57,728 nucleotides of DNA from CAYUCJ01 sp049282265 (GCA_049282265.1 JBAPTR010000319.1:1-57728), one strand, 5' to 3'; positions 33,954 to 43,137 are shown, numbered from the stretch's first letter. The notes: a model not told the origin generated them from the letters alone. Program-made: numbers and translations.

Positions 33954-35009
33954 CTAAACTCTGTCCTTGCGTTGCCTGCGACGATAGTAGTACTCCAATA
34001 GACCGTCGAAGGCCAAAGCAACGATGAAAATAAACATAAGGATGTATTTTATATAGATCCTTCCCAGGGCCCGCCAGTATAGTCCGGCAATGCTCCAATA
34101 TCTCCTGAACCTTCCAGAGGGAACGGCCTTGCCAAGCTTTACCACTTCAGTTTTCACATCCTGATCTGTTACCTTCACCCGGACATAATGGTAAAAGGTG
34201 TGATCAGGGTCCTTGCCCACCAGCTCCGCACCGGCACCGCCGCTGATGATGGTATGCAGCCCCCTCGTTGTCACATCGTAATAGGCATGAATGTGGCCGG
34301 CAAAGAGCGTGGTAACCTTATATTTCAGGAAAAGCTCTTCCATACGCCGGGCCTCATCCGGGTCTTTCAGACTATGGGCATAACGGATCAGAACATCGGG
34401 TTTGTCCCTGGGGTCCCAGAGCGGGACGTGCATTAATACAAAACGGTATTTGTAACGCATTCCGTCTTCGAGTTCTTTGTTCAACCATGCCTCCTGTTCA
34501 CAACCTATGCCCTTTTCATTGCTGTCATCCAGGAGGATAAATTTCGAATTTCCCAGGGCAAATGTGTAATACATACGTCCGAAGATATGATAGTAGAGAG
34601 ACATGTCGTCGAAGGCGACGTCATGGTTCCCGGGGAGGGTCAGGCTGGGGATCTGCAGATTACGCCGCTGTTCCAGGAATGAGGCGAACGTTTCCCTGTC
34701 CGGAAATAATACCAGGTCGCCGGTGATGATTGCAAACTGGAGAGAGGCATCCTTGTTCAGTTTATCCACAATCTGCTGAAATACCGGGCTGTTTTTCGGG
34801 TCTCCGAGAAAGGCGAAGGTGATGGGGCCGCCAGCATAGCGGTCGTTAATGGCAGCCAGGGCATGACAATTCAGATCGTGTTCCTCGATGGGAATGAGAT
34901 CACCAATCTCAATATATCCCCAGAAAAAGAGAATGACGACGACCAGGGCCAGACGAAAATACGTTCTCCTGCGGAAGTAGGTGACAGCCAGATCAGTTAG
35001 TTTTCCCAT
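33954..35009 (-). CDS. Membrane-anchored metallophosphoesterase
   Basis: The 351-residue calcineurin-like phosphoesterase sits between an N-terminal membrane segment (about 18-36, YFRLALVVVILFFWGYI) and a C-terminal one (about 320-342). Motifs are FLGDPKNS (motif I with Lys replacing His), TGDLVLF, LPGNHDV, MHVPLW and FAGHIHAY. The catalytic domain therefore probably faces the periplasm. It is the last gene of a minus-strand operon with a DedA protein and a double glycosyltransferase, so a lipid-linked phosphate or phosphodiester is a plausible substrate. Confidence 0.85.
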   Translation of the reverse strand: MGKLTDLAVTYFRRRTYFRLALVVVILFFWGYIEIGDLIPIEEHDLNCHALAAINDRYAGGPITFAFLGDPKNSPVFQQIVDKLNKDASLQFAIITGDLVLFPDRETFASFLEQRRNLQIPSLTLPGNHDVAFDDMSLYYHIFGRMYYTFALGNSKFILLDDSNEKGIGCEQEAWLNKELEDGMRYKYRFVLMHVPLWDPRDKPDVLIRYAHSLKDPDEARRMEELFLKYKVTTLFAGHIHAYYDVTTRGLHTIISGGAGAELVGKDPDHTFYHYVRVKVTDQDVKTEVVKLGKAVPSGRFRRYWSIAGLYWRALGRIYIKYILMFIFIVALAFDGLLEYYYRRRQRKDRV

Positions 35010-35023
35010 GGGTATTTCTGCTC

Positions 35024-35653
35024 CTATTCACTGTTGTTTCTTATGCCCCGCCGGTGAAAAAATCTGTAGAGCACCACCAACACAACGCCGAGGCAAACCG
35101 CGATGATTACATACCGCTCTGCAAGGCGCATGACTCTCTCATAGTGCCTTCCAAACAGGTACCCCACGAGGATGAATTCACCGATGCCAAGGAGGACCCC
35201 GGGTGTATTGAAGATGGCAAACCGTTTATACTTCATATGAAAGATACCGGCCAGCACCGGGGTGATCCAGGAAAACGGGCCGCTCAGCCGGGCCAGAAAG
35301 ACGGACCATTCTCCCCGCCGTTTGAAGAAGTTTTCTCCTCTCAGGTAATTTTTTTCGGTAAAAACCCGCCCCAACAAAGGCCGACGGCTGAAATGGACAA
35401 AAAAGGCCTCGCCGTAGCGCCGTCCGAGAACATAGCTGGTCGTGTCGCCCAGGATGCCGCCTGTATAGAACAGGATTGTCACGACCCAGATGTTGAGTAT
35501 CCCCATGCCTGCCAGGATAGGCCCTGCCAGGAAAAAAAGCTCTCCGTAGACAAAAAGCGAAAAGGGGAAAACCGTCTCAACATAGGCCCCTCCCAGAAGG
35601 ATCAGGTAGGCAATATGCCGGTGCTGTTCGAGAAAGAGGAGAAAATGGTCCAT
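35024..35653 (-). CDS. DedA-family membrane protein
   Basis: The 209-residue DedA/SNARE-associated-type protein has the usual ETVFPFSLFVYGE and DTTSYVLGRRYGEAF motifs, and FLARLSGPFSWITPVLAGIFHM replaces the common GRFxPxxRxxxPxxAG segment. Several hydrophobic stretches, including two re-entrant ones, are clear. Some DedA proteins flip undecaprenyl phosphate or phosphatidylethanolamine. It lies between the glycosyltransferase (3 bp) and the phosphoesterase (14 bp), one operon. This is one of three DedA-type domains within 5 kb. Confidence 0.88.
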   Translation of the reverse strand: MDHFLLFLEQHRHIAYLILLGGAYVETVFPFSLFVYGELFFLAGPILAGMGILNIWVVTILFYTGGILGDTTSYVLGRRYGEAFFVHFSRRPLLGRVFTEKNYLRGENFFKRRGEWSVFLARLSGPFSWITPVLAGIFHMKYKRFAIFNTPGVLLGIGEFILVGYLFGRHYERVMRLAERYVIIAVCLGVVLVVLYRFFHRRGIRNNSE

Positions 35654-35656
35654 GCC

Positions 35657-37459
35657 TTATCTGACAACCTCGTATCTCTTGTTTTTTTTCACCGAAACGG
35701 GCTGCAGGGCCTGGTACAGCCAGACAAGGGTCTGCCTCAGATAGCCGTGCCGGGCAAACCGTCTGGCAGAACTCATGACTGCGTCTGTTTGAAAAAAGAA
35801 GAAAGGACCGTATGGTCTGGCCTGTTTGAGATAGTCCAGGTCCTCTGAATAGCTGAGCCGCTCATCGTAGCGTATCTTTCCGGCCACTTCGGCCCGGACA
35901 ATCTGCAGGGAATAGGAGGTGTGGGTCACCCGGTGCCAGAGATCGTACAACCGAAACCAGTGCCTTGCCCCGGCCGAGGAATTATCCGATGGCCGGATGG
36001 ATGTGGTGCCGATGCCAAGATTCCTGTCAATATGTTTTCCGAGATACCGGTTGAGTTCAAGAAGAAAGCCATTTTGCAGGACTGTATCGGCATCAAGAAA
36101 GATGATCCAGTCACTCTCAGGGTTTGTCTTCGCGAGGCCGATATTTCTGGCCCGTGACACACCCTGTTCACAAGTAAAGGCGTACACATTGTCATAGGCG
36201 TCTTCAAAGGGCTTTATCGTTTCCCACGTGGCATCAAGGGAGCCGTTTTCCACCACAATGGCTTCATAGCTGTCTTTGGGGTAATCCAGCCGGACAATTT
36301 TTTCCAGTGTTGCACCTATATAGTGCTGTTCATTGTGGGCCGGGATAACAAAGGAAAATCGTCTATAGCGAAGGTGGTTGTGTACCTCCTTGTGGATAAT
36401 TTCCAGGGATTTTATTGTCTTCCAGGGTGCCTTGAAGGGTCTTGTGTGCTGTACCTCCTCCACGAGCGCAGAGAGATCAACCTGATCCTGTTCTCTGCTG
36501 GTAACATACCAGCCATTCGCCCCAAGAAAATCCGCCAGGTATTCCTGTTCGGTCTGGTGCGGGGTGGCAAAAAGCACGGCCGGCTTTTCAAGCTCGGCAA
36601 GGTCCATGACCGTGGTATAGCCGGAACGGGAAACAATCAGCCGTGCCTGGTTAAAAAGCCTCGTGCGCAGGGTGCCCGTGGCTACCGGGTAGATGGTGAT
36701 GTTGTCTTCCGGGAGGCGGGTCACTTTCCTTGTGCTCGTATCGCCCAGAACAAAGACCTTGGTGCCGGGAAGGTTTTTTGCCTGCTCAATCAACCTGGGA
36801 GTGAATGATTGCCGTTGTTCCTGCAGATAGCCGCTGATGATAAAGAGGTACTCTATCTTCCCATCTGACTCTTCACGGATATAGGAGGAGAGGATGCCGA
36901 CCCATCGGTGAAGCAGATGCTCTGTAACCCTGTTGTGGGACAATTTGCCGGAAAGGTTTGCCCTGTTCCCTGGAAAGTCCGGGATAAAGACCTTGTTGAA
37001 TCGGCCGAAGAAAAAACGGTTTGCTTTGTCCACAATAAAGCGGAAGAGCTCCAATCCCTTCGGCATGACAAAAGAAATCTGGTGAGAAATGATAAAGGAG
37101 GGTATAGAGTAGGAACAGATCCCATAGCGGCCGTCGGAGATGATGCAGTCATATTGATTTGCCCGCTTGCTCACAAAGTTCCGCTCCTGAAAAATCAGCC
37201 AGCAGGTGGTGAAGAGATCTGCAGCAAGGTAGAAGAAAAAGGCAAGACCTGATCCCCGTTCAAGATTCGGATAGTCTCTCAATTCAATAAAGTCGATGCC
37301 CCTGTCCTTCAGCTCCTCCCGCAGGAACATGAGGGCATTCCCATGAGAAAGGACAGCGACCTGCCAACCCTCCCGGACATAGGATTTGATAATCGGCAAG
37401 GTCCTGGTTGCATGACCAAGCCCCAGGGAACTGACCGCAAAGAGGATACGATGAGACAT
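35657..37459 (-). CDS. Double glycosyltransferase: MurG-like domain fused to GT2 domain
   Basis: The 600-residue fusion starts with a GT-B-type half (1 to about 365) beginning ILFAVSSLGLGHATRTLP, the glycine loop of UDP-GlcNAc/MurG-like enzymes. Its donor-side motif is SRSGYTTVMDLAELEKP and ATPHQTEQEYLA. The GT-A half (about 372-600) begins SFVIPAHNEQHYIGATL and has the metal motif FLDADTVL. It may add two sugars in turn to one lipid acceptor. The ATG follows AGGAAG. It heads the operon with DedA and the phosphoesterase, and is divergent from the other half of the cluster. Confidence 0.88.
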   Translation of the reverse strand: MSHRILFAVSSLGLGHATRTLPIIKSYVREGWQVAVLSHGNALMFLREELKDRGIDFIELRDYPNLERGSGLAFFFYLAADLFTTCWLIFQERNFVSKRANQYDCIISDGRYGICSYSIPSFIISHQISFVMPKGLELFRFIVDKANRFFFGRFNKVFIPDFPGNRANLSGKLSHNRVTEHLLHRWVGILSSYIREESDGKIEYLFIISGYLQEQRQSFTPRLIEQAKNLPGTKVFVLGDTSTRKVTRLPEDNITIYPVATGTLRTRLFNQARLIVSRSGYTTVMDLAELEKPAVLFATPHQTEQEYLADFLGANGWYVTSREQDQVDLSALVEEVQHTRPFKAPWKTIKSLEIIHKEVHNHLRYRRFSFVIPAHNEQHYIGATLEKIVRLDYPKDSYEAIVVENGSLDATWETIKPFEDAYDNVYAFTCEQGVSRARNIGLAKTNPESDWIIFLDADTVLQNGFLLELNRYLGKHIDRNLGIGTTSIRPSDNSSAGARHWFRLYDLWHRVTHTSYSLQIVRAEVAGKIRYDERLSYSEDLDYLKQARPYGPFFFFQTDAVMSSARRFARHGYLRQTLVWLYQALQPVSVKKNKRYEVVR

Positions 37460-37502
37460 GGGAACTTCCTATTTCTTTTGATGGAGAATATGATTATAGT
37501 AC

Positions 37503-37518
37503 ATGAAGAAATGATGAA
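37503..37518 (-). promoter_or_regulatory. TTCAT-N6-TTCAT direct repeat facing the glycosyltransferase operon
   Basis: On the minus strand two TTCAT units lie 11 bp apart, centred about 50 bp before the glycosyltransferase start. The spacing fits one turn of helix, as for OmpR-family regulators. A second copy of the repeat in opposite orientation lies at 37566-37581. Confidence 0.45.
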
Positions 37519-37565
37519 GAGTGAACAAGAAAATGCAATAGGCCCAAAGGCTCATTGGCGCAGTC

Positions 37566-37581
37566 TTCATCTTCTCTTCAT
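37566..37581 (+). promoter_or_regulatory. TTCAT-N6-TTCAT direct repeat facing the plus-strand envelope operon
   Basis: Two TTCAT units lie 11 bp apart, centred about 54 bp before the Cys-cluster gene start. It mirrors the copy at 37503-37518 and matches the sites before the two-component operon (48022) and the RND operon (50261). Confidence 0.45.
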
Positions 37582-37627
37582 AATTGTGGGTTATCTTTCG
37601 AACAAAAGGGGTTGGAAAGGAGCAAAG

Positions 37628-38047
37628 ATGTATCTAAAAGACTCTTCAAATAGCGATTCTCCACACATATTCAGATTGTTCGCCTCCTTCATTCATCAAG
37701 GGATTTCTTTTTTTGTACGCATTTTCCGGGAATCCCGATTTGCCCGTCACACTGCAGGCAAATTCAGGCGATTGTATCTGGTTCATTTCCGTAAGGCATA
37801 TGTCCAGCGCCAACTCTTTATCCGTGAGGGAGCCTGCCGTCAATGCGGTACCTGCTGTAGTCTCCTTTTGACCTGTCCCCTGCTGACCACCCGCAGGACT
37901 TGCCTTGTTTACGGAACCTGCCGTCCTCAAGCCTGCAAGGTCTTTCCAATAGACCGACGCGATACTTATGAAGTGGAACTTTGCGGGGGTCAGTGCGGAT
38001 ACCGCTTCAGCAGGGCGCCTGCAGAAAATAAAATGCGGGCTCTGTGA
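37628..38047 (+). CDS. YkgJ-type cysteine-cluster protein
   Basis: The 139-residue protein has a basic, helical N-terminal half (perhaps membrane-associated). The Cys-rich second half has CRQCGTCC, LTCPLL, CLVYGTCRPQACKVFP and CGGQCGY. This is the zinc/iron-chelating (CxxCxxxCC-type) domain of the YkgJ family, which probably binds a metal or cluster. The ATG at 37628 follows AAAGGAG; a longer open frame to 37343 runs through the divergent promoter and is unlikely. It is first in the plus-strand envelope operon. The function is unknown. Confidence 0.7.
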   Translation: MYLKDSSNSDSPHIFRLFASFIHQGISFFVRIFRESRFARHTAGKFRRLYLVHFRKAYVQRQLFIREGACRQCGTCCSLLLTCPLLTTRRTCLVYGTCRPQACKVFPIDRRDTYEVELCGGQCGYRFSRAPAENKMRAL

Positions 38048-38093
38048 AGCCACAGGCTCAGCCGGGCACATATGTTTCAATTGACCTTGAGCT

Positions 38094-38699
38094 ATGGATA
38101 TGCTGCAAGAATTCCTAAGGGCCGTTTTCAGCGGCACCATCGTCACTCACCTGGGATATGTGAGCTATCTCCTGATTTTCTTCCTCGTCTTAGTGGAGGG
38201 CCCTGTCGTGACGCTGGGGGCCGCCGCACTGGCTGGAGCCGGCCGCCTGAATCCATGGATGGTTTTTGCAGTGGCATGCGCCGGGAACCTGACATCTGAC
38301 TCCCTCTGGTATATGATAGGCTATACCGGTCATTTGGACTTCGTCAGGAAACGATTACCGGGCTTTACCCGATTTGATCGACAGATCCGGGCCATAGAAA
38401 AGCGCTTGCGAAAGGATGGGATAAGGTTGCTTGTAATCAGCAAACTTTCCTTTAGTCTAATGGCCATTCCCGTTCTTATTGGCGCCGGTATTTCCCGGGT
38501 GTCGTGGTGGCGGATCCTGGGTGCAGCAAGCATTTGCCAAATTATTTGGGGAGGGTCGCTGGTGTTGGTGGGCTATTATCTGGGCGGGTCGGTCGTGCGG
38601 CATAGGCTGGGGCTGGAGGCGGGCATCTTTTTTGGAGGACTTTTTGTGTTCGTTATTGTTATGACCCTTTCCCGCTATACCGTCGCACCGAAAAGGTAA
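38094..38699 (+). CDS. DedA-family membrane protein
   Basis: The 201-residue DedA-type protein has VEGPVVTLGAAALAGAG (the family E-x-P region), GNLTSDSLWYMIGYTG, and ISKLSFSLMAIPVLIGAGIS in the position of the GRF-P-R segment. Five or so hydrophobic stretches are seen. It has an extra C-terminal segment with a basic tail. It follows the Cys-cluster gene by 46 bp and precedes the DedA-PAP2 fusion by 15 bp. The start could also be the ATG at 38100. Confidence 0.85.
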   Translation: MDMLQEFLRAVFSGTIVTHLGYVSYLLIFFLVLVEGPVVTLGAAALAGAGRLNPWMVFAVACAGNLTSDSLWYMIGYTGHLDFVRKRLPGFTRFDRQIRAIEKRLRKDGIRLLVISKLSFSLMAIPVLIGAGISRVSWWRILGAASICQIIWGGSLVLVGYYLGGSVVRHRLGLEAGIFFGGLFVFVIVMTLSRYTVAPKR

Positions 38700-38714
38700 G
38701 ATCATTGAGGAGAG

Positions 38715-40826
38715 ATGGCTGACCGAATCATAAACATGATCCTGCCTGCAATCCAGCATGCCGAAATGCTCGGGTACTGGGTCGCCTTTTTTGCAGCGTT
38801 GCTTGAAACCACGGTCGGGATCGGCTTGATTCTGCCGGGGTCAACGCTGATCCTCTTCCTTGGTGTGCTCTCGGGAAGGGGCTATTTCGACTTCGGGGAC
38901 CTCTTATGGTTTGCTGTCATAGGTGCCATCCTCGGGGACAATATCAATTATTATCTGGGGAAGAAGTATGGCTCACGGTGGATCAAGGATGGGGTCTGGT
39001 TCTTAAAGCCGGCTCACCTCGAAAAAGGGAGGGTTTTTTTCGACACCCACGGCGCCAAAAGCATATTCCTGGGGCGTTTTATCCCAAGCGTGAAGGAAAT
39101 CGTGCCCTTTTTTGCCGGTTCGGTGCGTATGCGGCAGCGGACCTTTTTCATCTGGAATGTCCTTGGCGGGATCGGGTGGGGGTTTGAATGGGTCGGGGCC
39201 GGATATGTGTTTTCCCGATCCCTGAAGCTCGCGCAGACATGGCTTTCCCGCGCCGGGTTCTTCCTGACCGGCCTTGTGGCGCTCTTCATCATCTTCTATC
39301 TGATGAAGTGGGTGGTGGCAAAAAAGGGGAAGTATTTTTGGACCCTTCTCTTGTCTTTGTGGTCTTCCGTAAGGCAGGCCATTGCCCAAAACCCGGAGAT
39401 AACGAAGCTCACTGCCCGCCACCCGGTTTTTTTCCGCTTCATGAAGAACCGTTTTGCAAGGGATTCCTTCCGGGGCCTTCCCGCAACCGTTTTGGCGCTT
39501 GCATTTGCGTATGTGTTGGCCCTTTTCGGCGGTATTATTGAAGACTTCATAACATCGGACCCGATTGTCGGGGTGGATGTTCGCCTTGCCCATCTGCTGG
39601 TCCTATTCCGAAACCCCATTTCTACAAAGGTCTTTTTCTGGGTAACCGTCCTTGGCAAGTGGGAAGTAATTGCGGCTTTTACGCTTTCGGTTATCGCGTC
39701 TCTGTGGCTGCTCCGGTATCGTCGCTACATCCTGCCCCTGCTCGCCGCCATCGTGGGCAGTGACGCCTTTACTCAACTGGGAAAACTCCTTTTTCATCGT
39801 CCCCGTCCCCTGTCGGCGCTTTATTGGGAACACTCATTTTCCTTTCCTAGCGGACACGCCACCATTGCCGTTGCTTTTTATGGCTTCCTGACCTATATCG
39901 TCATGCGCGAGGCAAAACGGTGGGAGACGAAAGTCAACATCTGTTTTGCGGGGATAGCCCTCGTGCTCCTGATCGGCTTCAGCCGTCTCTACCTTGGAGT
40001 GCACTATCTGAGCGACGTGTGGGCCGGTTACCTGGTCGGCGCCCTGTGGCTCATCGCCGGGATCAGTATATGCGAGTGGCTGCGGTCCGGACAGGCGGGA
40101 CGCGAGTCGCCTGCCGTTCCCGGCAGGGCTCGCGCCATTTCCGTTGGTCTGCTGCTTATATCTGTGGTATTTTATTCGGGTTTTGCCGTTCAATATGCCC
40201 CACCCATGAAATCCCCTGTGCCGGCGAAGCAGATCATTGTTCACCAGGCCCAGGAGATTTTATCAAAAACAGGTTTGAAGTTTACGGAAACGATTGCGGG
40301 TCAAAAGCGCAGGCCCATCTGTTTTGTTATCATGGCCGGAAACGATAAACAGTTCATCCGCACTATCGTGGCATCCGGCTGGCATCGTGCCGATTCTATC
40401 GACATATCATCCTTTGCAAAACTCGCGAAATCCAAAATATTCGGGAACCCTTATCCGGCCGCGCCGGTGACACCCGCGTTCTGGGATACGAAGGTCAATA
40501 CTTATGCCTTTCGGAAGACAATCGGGAACGGCCGGGATCGTAAGCGTTATTATGCAAGGTTCTGGAGGACCCGATACAACACCGCTGACGGCGAGCATTT
40601 GTATGTGGGCACCGTAAGCCTTGCCAAGGGAATCTTGTGGCGGGTAACGCACAAGACATACCTTGATAACGATGCTGCGAGAGAGCTTTTTTTCAAGGAT
40701 TTGAAAAAGACGGGAAAAATCGGAAGCTTCAAAAAAATACGGCTGGAAAAACCCGCGGTGATTGAAAGTTTCCTCCAGAACCGTATTTTCACGGATGGGT
40801 TTGCCTATTTCATCCGGCTCCGGTAG
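38715..40826 (+). CDS. DedA-PAP2 phosphatase-LssY domain fusion
   Basis: The 703-residue membrane protein starts with a DedA domain (about 1-200; ETTVGIGLILPGST, GDNINYYLGKKYG, GRFIPSVKEIVPFFAGS). A PAP2 lipid phosphatase follows (about 255-455) with all three motifs: KLLFHRPRP, FPSGHAT and SRLYLGVHYLSD. The C-terminal 190 residues look like the LssY C-terminal domain (HRADSIDISS, YPAAPVTPAFWD, RYYARFWRT). Domains of this kind could pair flipping of a lipid phosphate with its dephosphorylation. The DedA plus PAP2 pairing is known in other bacteria, but its substrate is not. The LssY domain has no known role. Confidence 0.9.
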   Translation: MADRIINMILPAIQHAEMLGYWVAFFAALLETTVGIGLILPGSTLILFLGVLSGRGYFDFGDLLWFAVIGAILGDNINYYLGKKYGSRWIKDGVWFLKPAHLEKGRVFFDTHGAKSIFLGRFIPSVKEIVPFFAGSVRMRQRTFFIWNVLGGIGWGFEWVGAGYVFSRSLKLAQTWLSRAGFFLTGLVALFIIFYLMKWVVAKKGKYFWTLLLSLWSSVRQAIAQNPEITKLTARHPVFFRFMKNRFARDSFRGLPATVLALAFAYVLALFGGIIEDFITSDPIVGVDVRLAHLLVLFRNPISTKVFFWVTVLGKWEVIAAFTLSVIASLWLLRYRRYILPLLAAIVGSDAFTQLGKLLFHRPRPLSALYWEHSFSFPSGHATIAVAFYGFLTYIVMREAKRWETKVNICFAGIALVLLIGFSRLYLGVHYLSDVWAGYLVGALWLIAGISICEWLRSGQAGRESPAVPGRARAISVGLLLISVVFYSGFAVQYAPPMKSPVPAKQIIVHQAQEILSKTGLKFTETIAGQKRRPICFVIMAGNDKQFIRTIVASGWHRADSIDISSFAKLAKSKIFGNPYPAAPVTPAFWDTKVNTYAFRKTIGNGRDRKRYYARFWRTRYNTADGEHLYVGTVSLAKGILWRVTHKTYLDNDAARELFFKDLKKTGKIGSFKKIRLEKPAVIESFLQNRIFTDGFAYFIRLR

Positions 40827-40871
40827 GATCACCATATTGCAGAGGTGCTCGAAAGAAGAGGCCCTTTTTTT

Positions 40872-42038
40872 ATGCGGTCAATCAAACGCTTTTTTGTCAT
40901 GGCAGGTTTTCTGCCCCTGTTCGGCACCATTCAGGCCCTGCACTGGCTGGGTTTCCTGCTGGATGAGCTGTTTTTTCCCGGCTACCGCAAGATAACCGTC
41001 GGGAAACCCGTCTTTGTGGTTGGTGTTCCCCGGAGCGGTACGACCTTCCTTCACCACGTGCTGGCCAAAGATGAGCAATTCACCACGTTCAGGACCTGGG
41101 AATGTCTATTCGCCCCATCAGTGATCGAGCGAAAAATCTACCTTGGCCTTTCTCAAGTCCACAACCGTCTCGGCCGACCGTTCGGATGGTTACTCAAGGG
41201 TCTTGAGAAGCACGTCTTGGGCGGTTTAGACGACATCCACGCGATGACCCTCGATGCACCGGAGGAGGATTACTTTGTCTTTATGCCGATTCTTGCGTGT
41301 TTTATCCTGATCGTGCCCTTCTTTTATACAGAGTCAATCTGGCGAATGGCTTTTTTCGACCGGGACATGCCGGTGAGGCGAAAACAATGGATAATGGCTT
41401 ACTATAAACGCTGTTTGCAGAAGCATCTCTACGTACACGGACCCAATAAGCGTCTGTTGTCGAAGAACCCTTCGTTTTCATCCCTGGTGGGTAGCCTGAA
41501 CAGAACCTTCCCCGACTGTCATTTCCTTTGTTGTGTACGCGATCCCTTGAAAACCCTTCCATCACAGTTAAGCTCCCTCCAGTCAGGGCTGAAGCTCTTT
41601 GGTATCGATCCATACGGTGAGGTTTTTAGAAACCGCATGCTTGACGTATTCTTGTTTTATTATCAGAACTTGATGACCGTTCTCGCGGCTGTCCCCACTA
41701 ACCGTCATATTTTCCTACGAATAGAGACCCTGAAATCTAATTTGGCCAACACGATAAGCCGTACCTATCAGCAGCTTGCTATTTCGCTCGATCTGAATTT
41801 TATCAGGCAATTGCAATTGGAAGACGCCGATGTGAAATCCTATACCAGCAAACATATCTATTCACTGGAGCAGTTCGGTTTGGATGAAACAACCCTCCGG
41901 GAGCGTTTCGCCGGGGTTTATGAACAGTATGCATCCGCCACTTACAGGGATCAGCAGGGAGACAAAGGCTTATTTGTTCAGAAAGGGCAGCTAGATGATG
42001 GAATTTCCGGGAGCGCCGGACAGGCAAGCGGCTGCTGA
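40872..42038 (+). CDS. Sulfotransferase-family protein
   Basis: The 388-residue product has the PAPS 5-prime-phosphosulfate loop FVVGVPRSGTTFLHHVL near residue 45, and the 3-prime-phosphate segment CCVRDPLKTLPSQLSSL near 220. It would transfer sulfate from PAPS to a hydroxyl, perhaps of a glycolipid. A hydrophobic N-terminal region (about 8-35) may hold it at the membrane. I use the ATG at 40872; a GTG at 40845 is in frame and lies before a purine-rich stretch, so the start is uncertain. It overlaps the next glycosyltransferase by 44 bp, which supports one operon. No PAPS synthesis genes are in the window. Confidence 0.85.
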   Translation: MRSIKRFFVMAGFLPLFGTIQALHWLGFLLDELFFPGYRKITVGKPVFVVGVPRSGTTFLHHVLAKDEQFTTFRTWECLFAPSVIERKIYLGLSQVHNRLGRPFGWLLKGLEKHVLGGLDDIHAMTLDAPEEDYFVFMPILACFILIVPFFYTESIWRMAFFDRDMPVRRKQWIMAYYKRCLQKHLYVHGPNKRLLSKNPSFSSLVGSLNRTFPDCHFLCCVRDPLKTLPSQLSSLQSGLKLFGIDPYGEVFRNRMLDVFLFYYQNLMTVLAAVPTNRHIFLRIETLKSNLANTISRTYQQLAISLDLNFIRQLQLEDADVKSYTSKHIYSLEQFGLDETTLRERFAGVYEQYASATYRDQQGDKGLFVQKGQLDDGISGSAGQASGC

Positions 42039-43137
42039 TATCAGGGAGGCCGATAAGTTGCGCGTGGTGATCATTTCGGATGCGCTACCCGAGCGTAACG
42101 GCGTGGGGACGTATTATCATGATCTGGTGGAATACCTTCGTGACTACATAGAACACGCCGAGCTTATTTGCCCGTATAGCGGTGTCGGACCATGGAAAGG
42201 CCGGCTGGCTTTTCCTCTGCCAGGCGATAGGACGCAAAAAATCACCATCCCGCCGATTCGTCAGATCCACAAATGCATCCGGCACATTGCGCCCCACGCC
42301 ATCATTGTACCAACCCCGGGACCTTATGGATTGCTGGGCGTGTACCTTGCGAAACGCTATAGCCTGAATTTGCTGGTTGGATTTCATACCAATTTCGAAA
42401 AGCTCACCGACCTCTACTGGAATCCGTTTTTCGGAAAGTTCAGCCGAACATTTTTGCGGGCCTTTCACAAATTTTTTTTCCGGCATAGCTCGCTGGTGCT
42501 TGCCAACTCCAAAGAGATGGCGGCGGCTGCACGCGATATGGGTGCAGGCAGGGTTCGGCTCATGGGTACACCCATTAGCCGGCAATTTCTCCAAGAACCC
42601 TTGACTCCTCCGGCTGATGGGCTAAACAGAATACTTTTTGCCGGGCGCCTGGCCGCCGAAAAAAACCTCCATTCGGTCATTGCTGCTGCTCGGGAATTAC
42701 CCAACATCCAATACCTTATCGCCGGGGATGGACCGCTGCGTGATCTGGTCATTACGCAATCCAGGAACTTGTCAAACCTTACCTATCTCGGATGGCTGGC
42801 AAGGTCAAGTATGCCCGCCACCCTGGACAGCGTAGATATGCTTATCCTCCCTTCTCAAGTGGAATCTTTCGGGACTGCCGCGCTGGAGGCCATGGCCCGG
42901 AACAGGATTGTTCTTGCCTCTGAGAAATGCGGCATCTTTGACTGGCCTTCACTCAACGGGAATATTTTTAGACTCGGAAAAACCGAGAGTGTCACTGACG
43001 CGATACGGCGTATTGCACAACTTGATCATCAGCAATGGAGAGAAAAGGCGGAAGGCGCATGCAAGGCGGCCCGCCAATTTAACGATTGGACCATCAGCAA
43101 CTGGATAGAAATTCTGAAAACGAATGGCGCTGTCTAA
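41995..43137 (+). CDS. GT4-family glycosyltransferase, mannosyltransferase-like
   Basis: The 380-residue GT-B enzyme has an N-terminal acceptor domain with the glycine loop ERNGVGTYYHDLVEYL (about 35-50). The C-terminal donor domain has ILFAGRLAAEKNLHSVI, IAGDGPL and the EX7E motif in QVESFGTAALEAMA. It resembles GDP-mannose-dependent alpha-mannosyltransferases of the MgtA/PimB group, with a lipid or lipid-linked sugar acceptor. Its start overlaps the sulfotransferase gene by 44 bp, and its end overlaps the DUF2334 gene by 14 bp. The donor sugar is inferred from family resemblance only. Confidence 0.88.
   Translation: MMEFPGAPDRQAAADIREADKLRVVIISDALPERNGVGTYYHDLVEYLRDYIEHAELICPYSGVGPWKGRLAFPLPGDRTQKITIPPIRQIHKCIRHIAPHAIIVPTPGPYGLLGVYLAKRYSLNLLVGFHTNFEKLTDLYWNPFFGKFSRTFLRAFHKFFFRHSSLVLANSKEMAAAARDMGAGRVRLMGTPISRQFLQEPLTPPADGLNRILFAGRLAAEKNLHSVIAAARELPNIQYLIAGDGPLRDLVITQSRNLSNLTYLGWLARSSMPATLDSVDMLILPSQVESFGTAALEAMARNRIVLASEKCGIFDWPSLNGNIFRLGKTESVTDAIRRIAQLDHQQWREKAEGACKAARQFNDWTISNWIEILKTNGAV

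Noticed and set aside
37343..37627. Longer N-terminus of the Cys-cluster protein
   Set aside because: It would overlap the divergent glycosyltransferase gene and its promoter; the ATG at 37628 has a good ribosome site.
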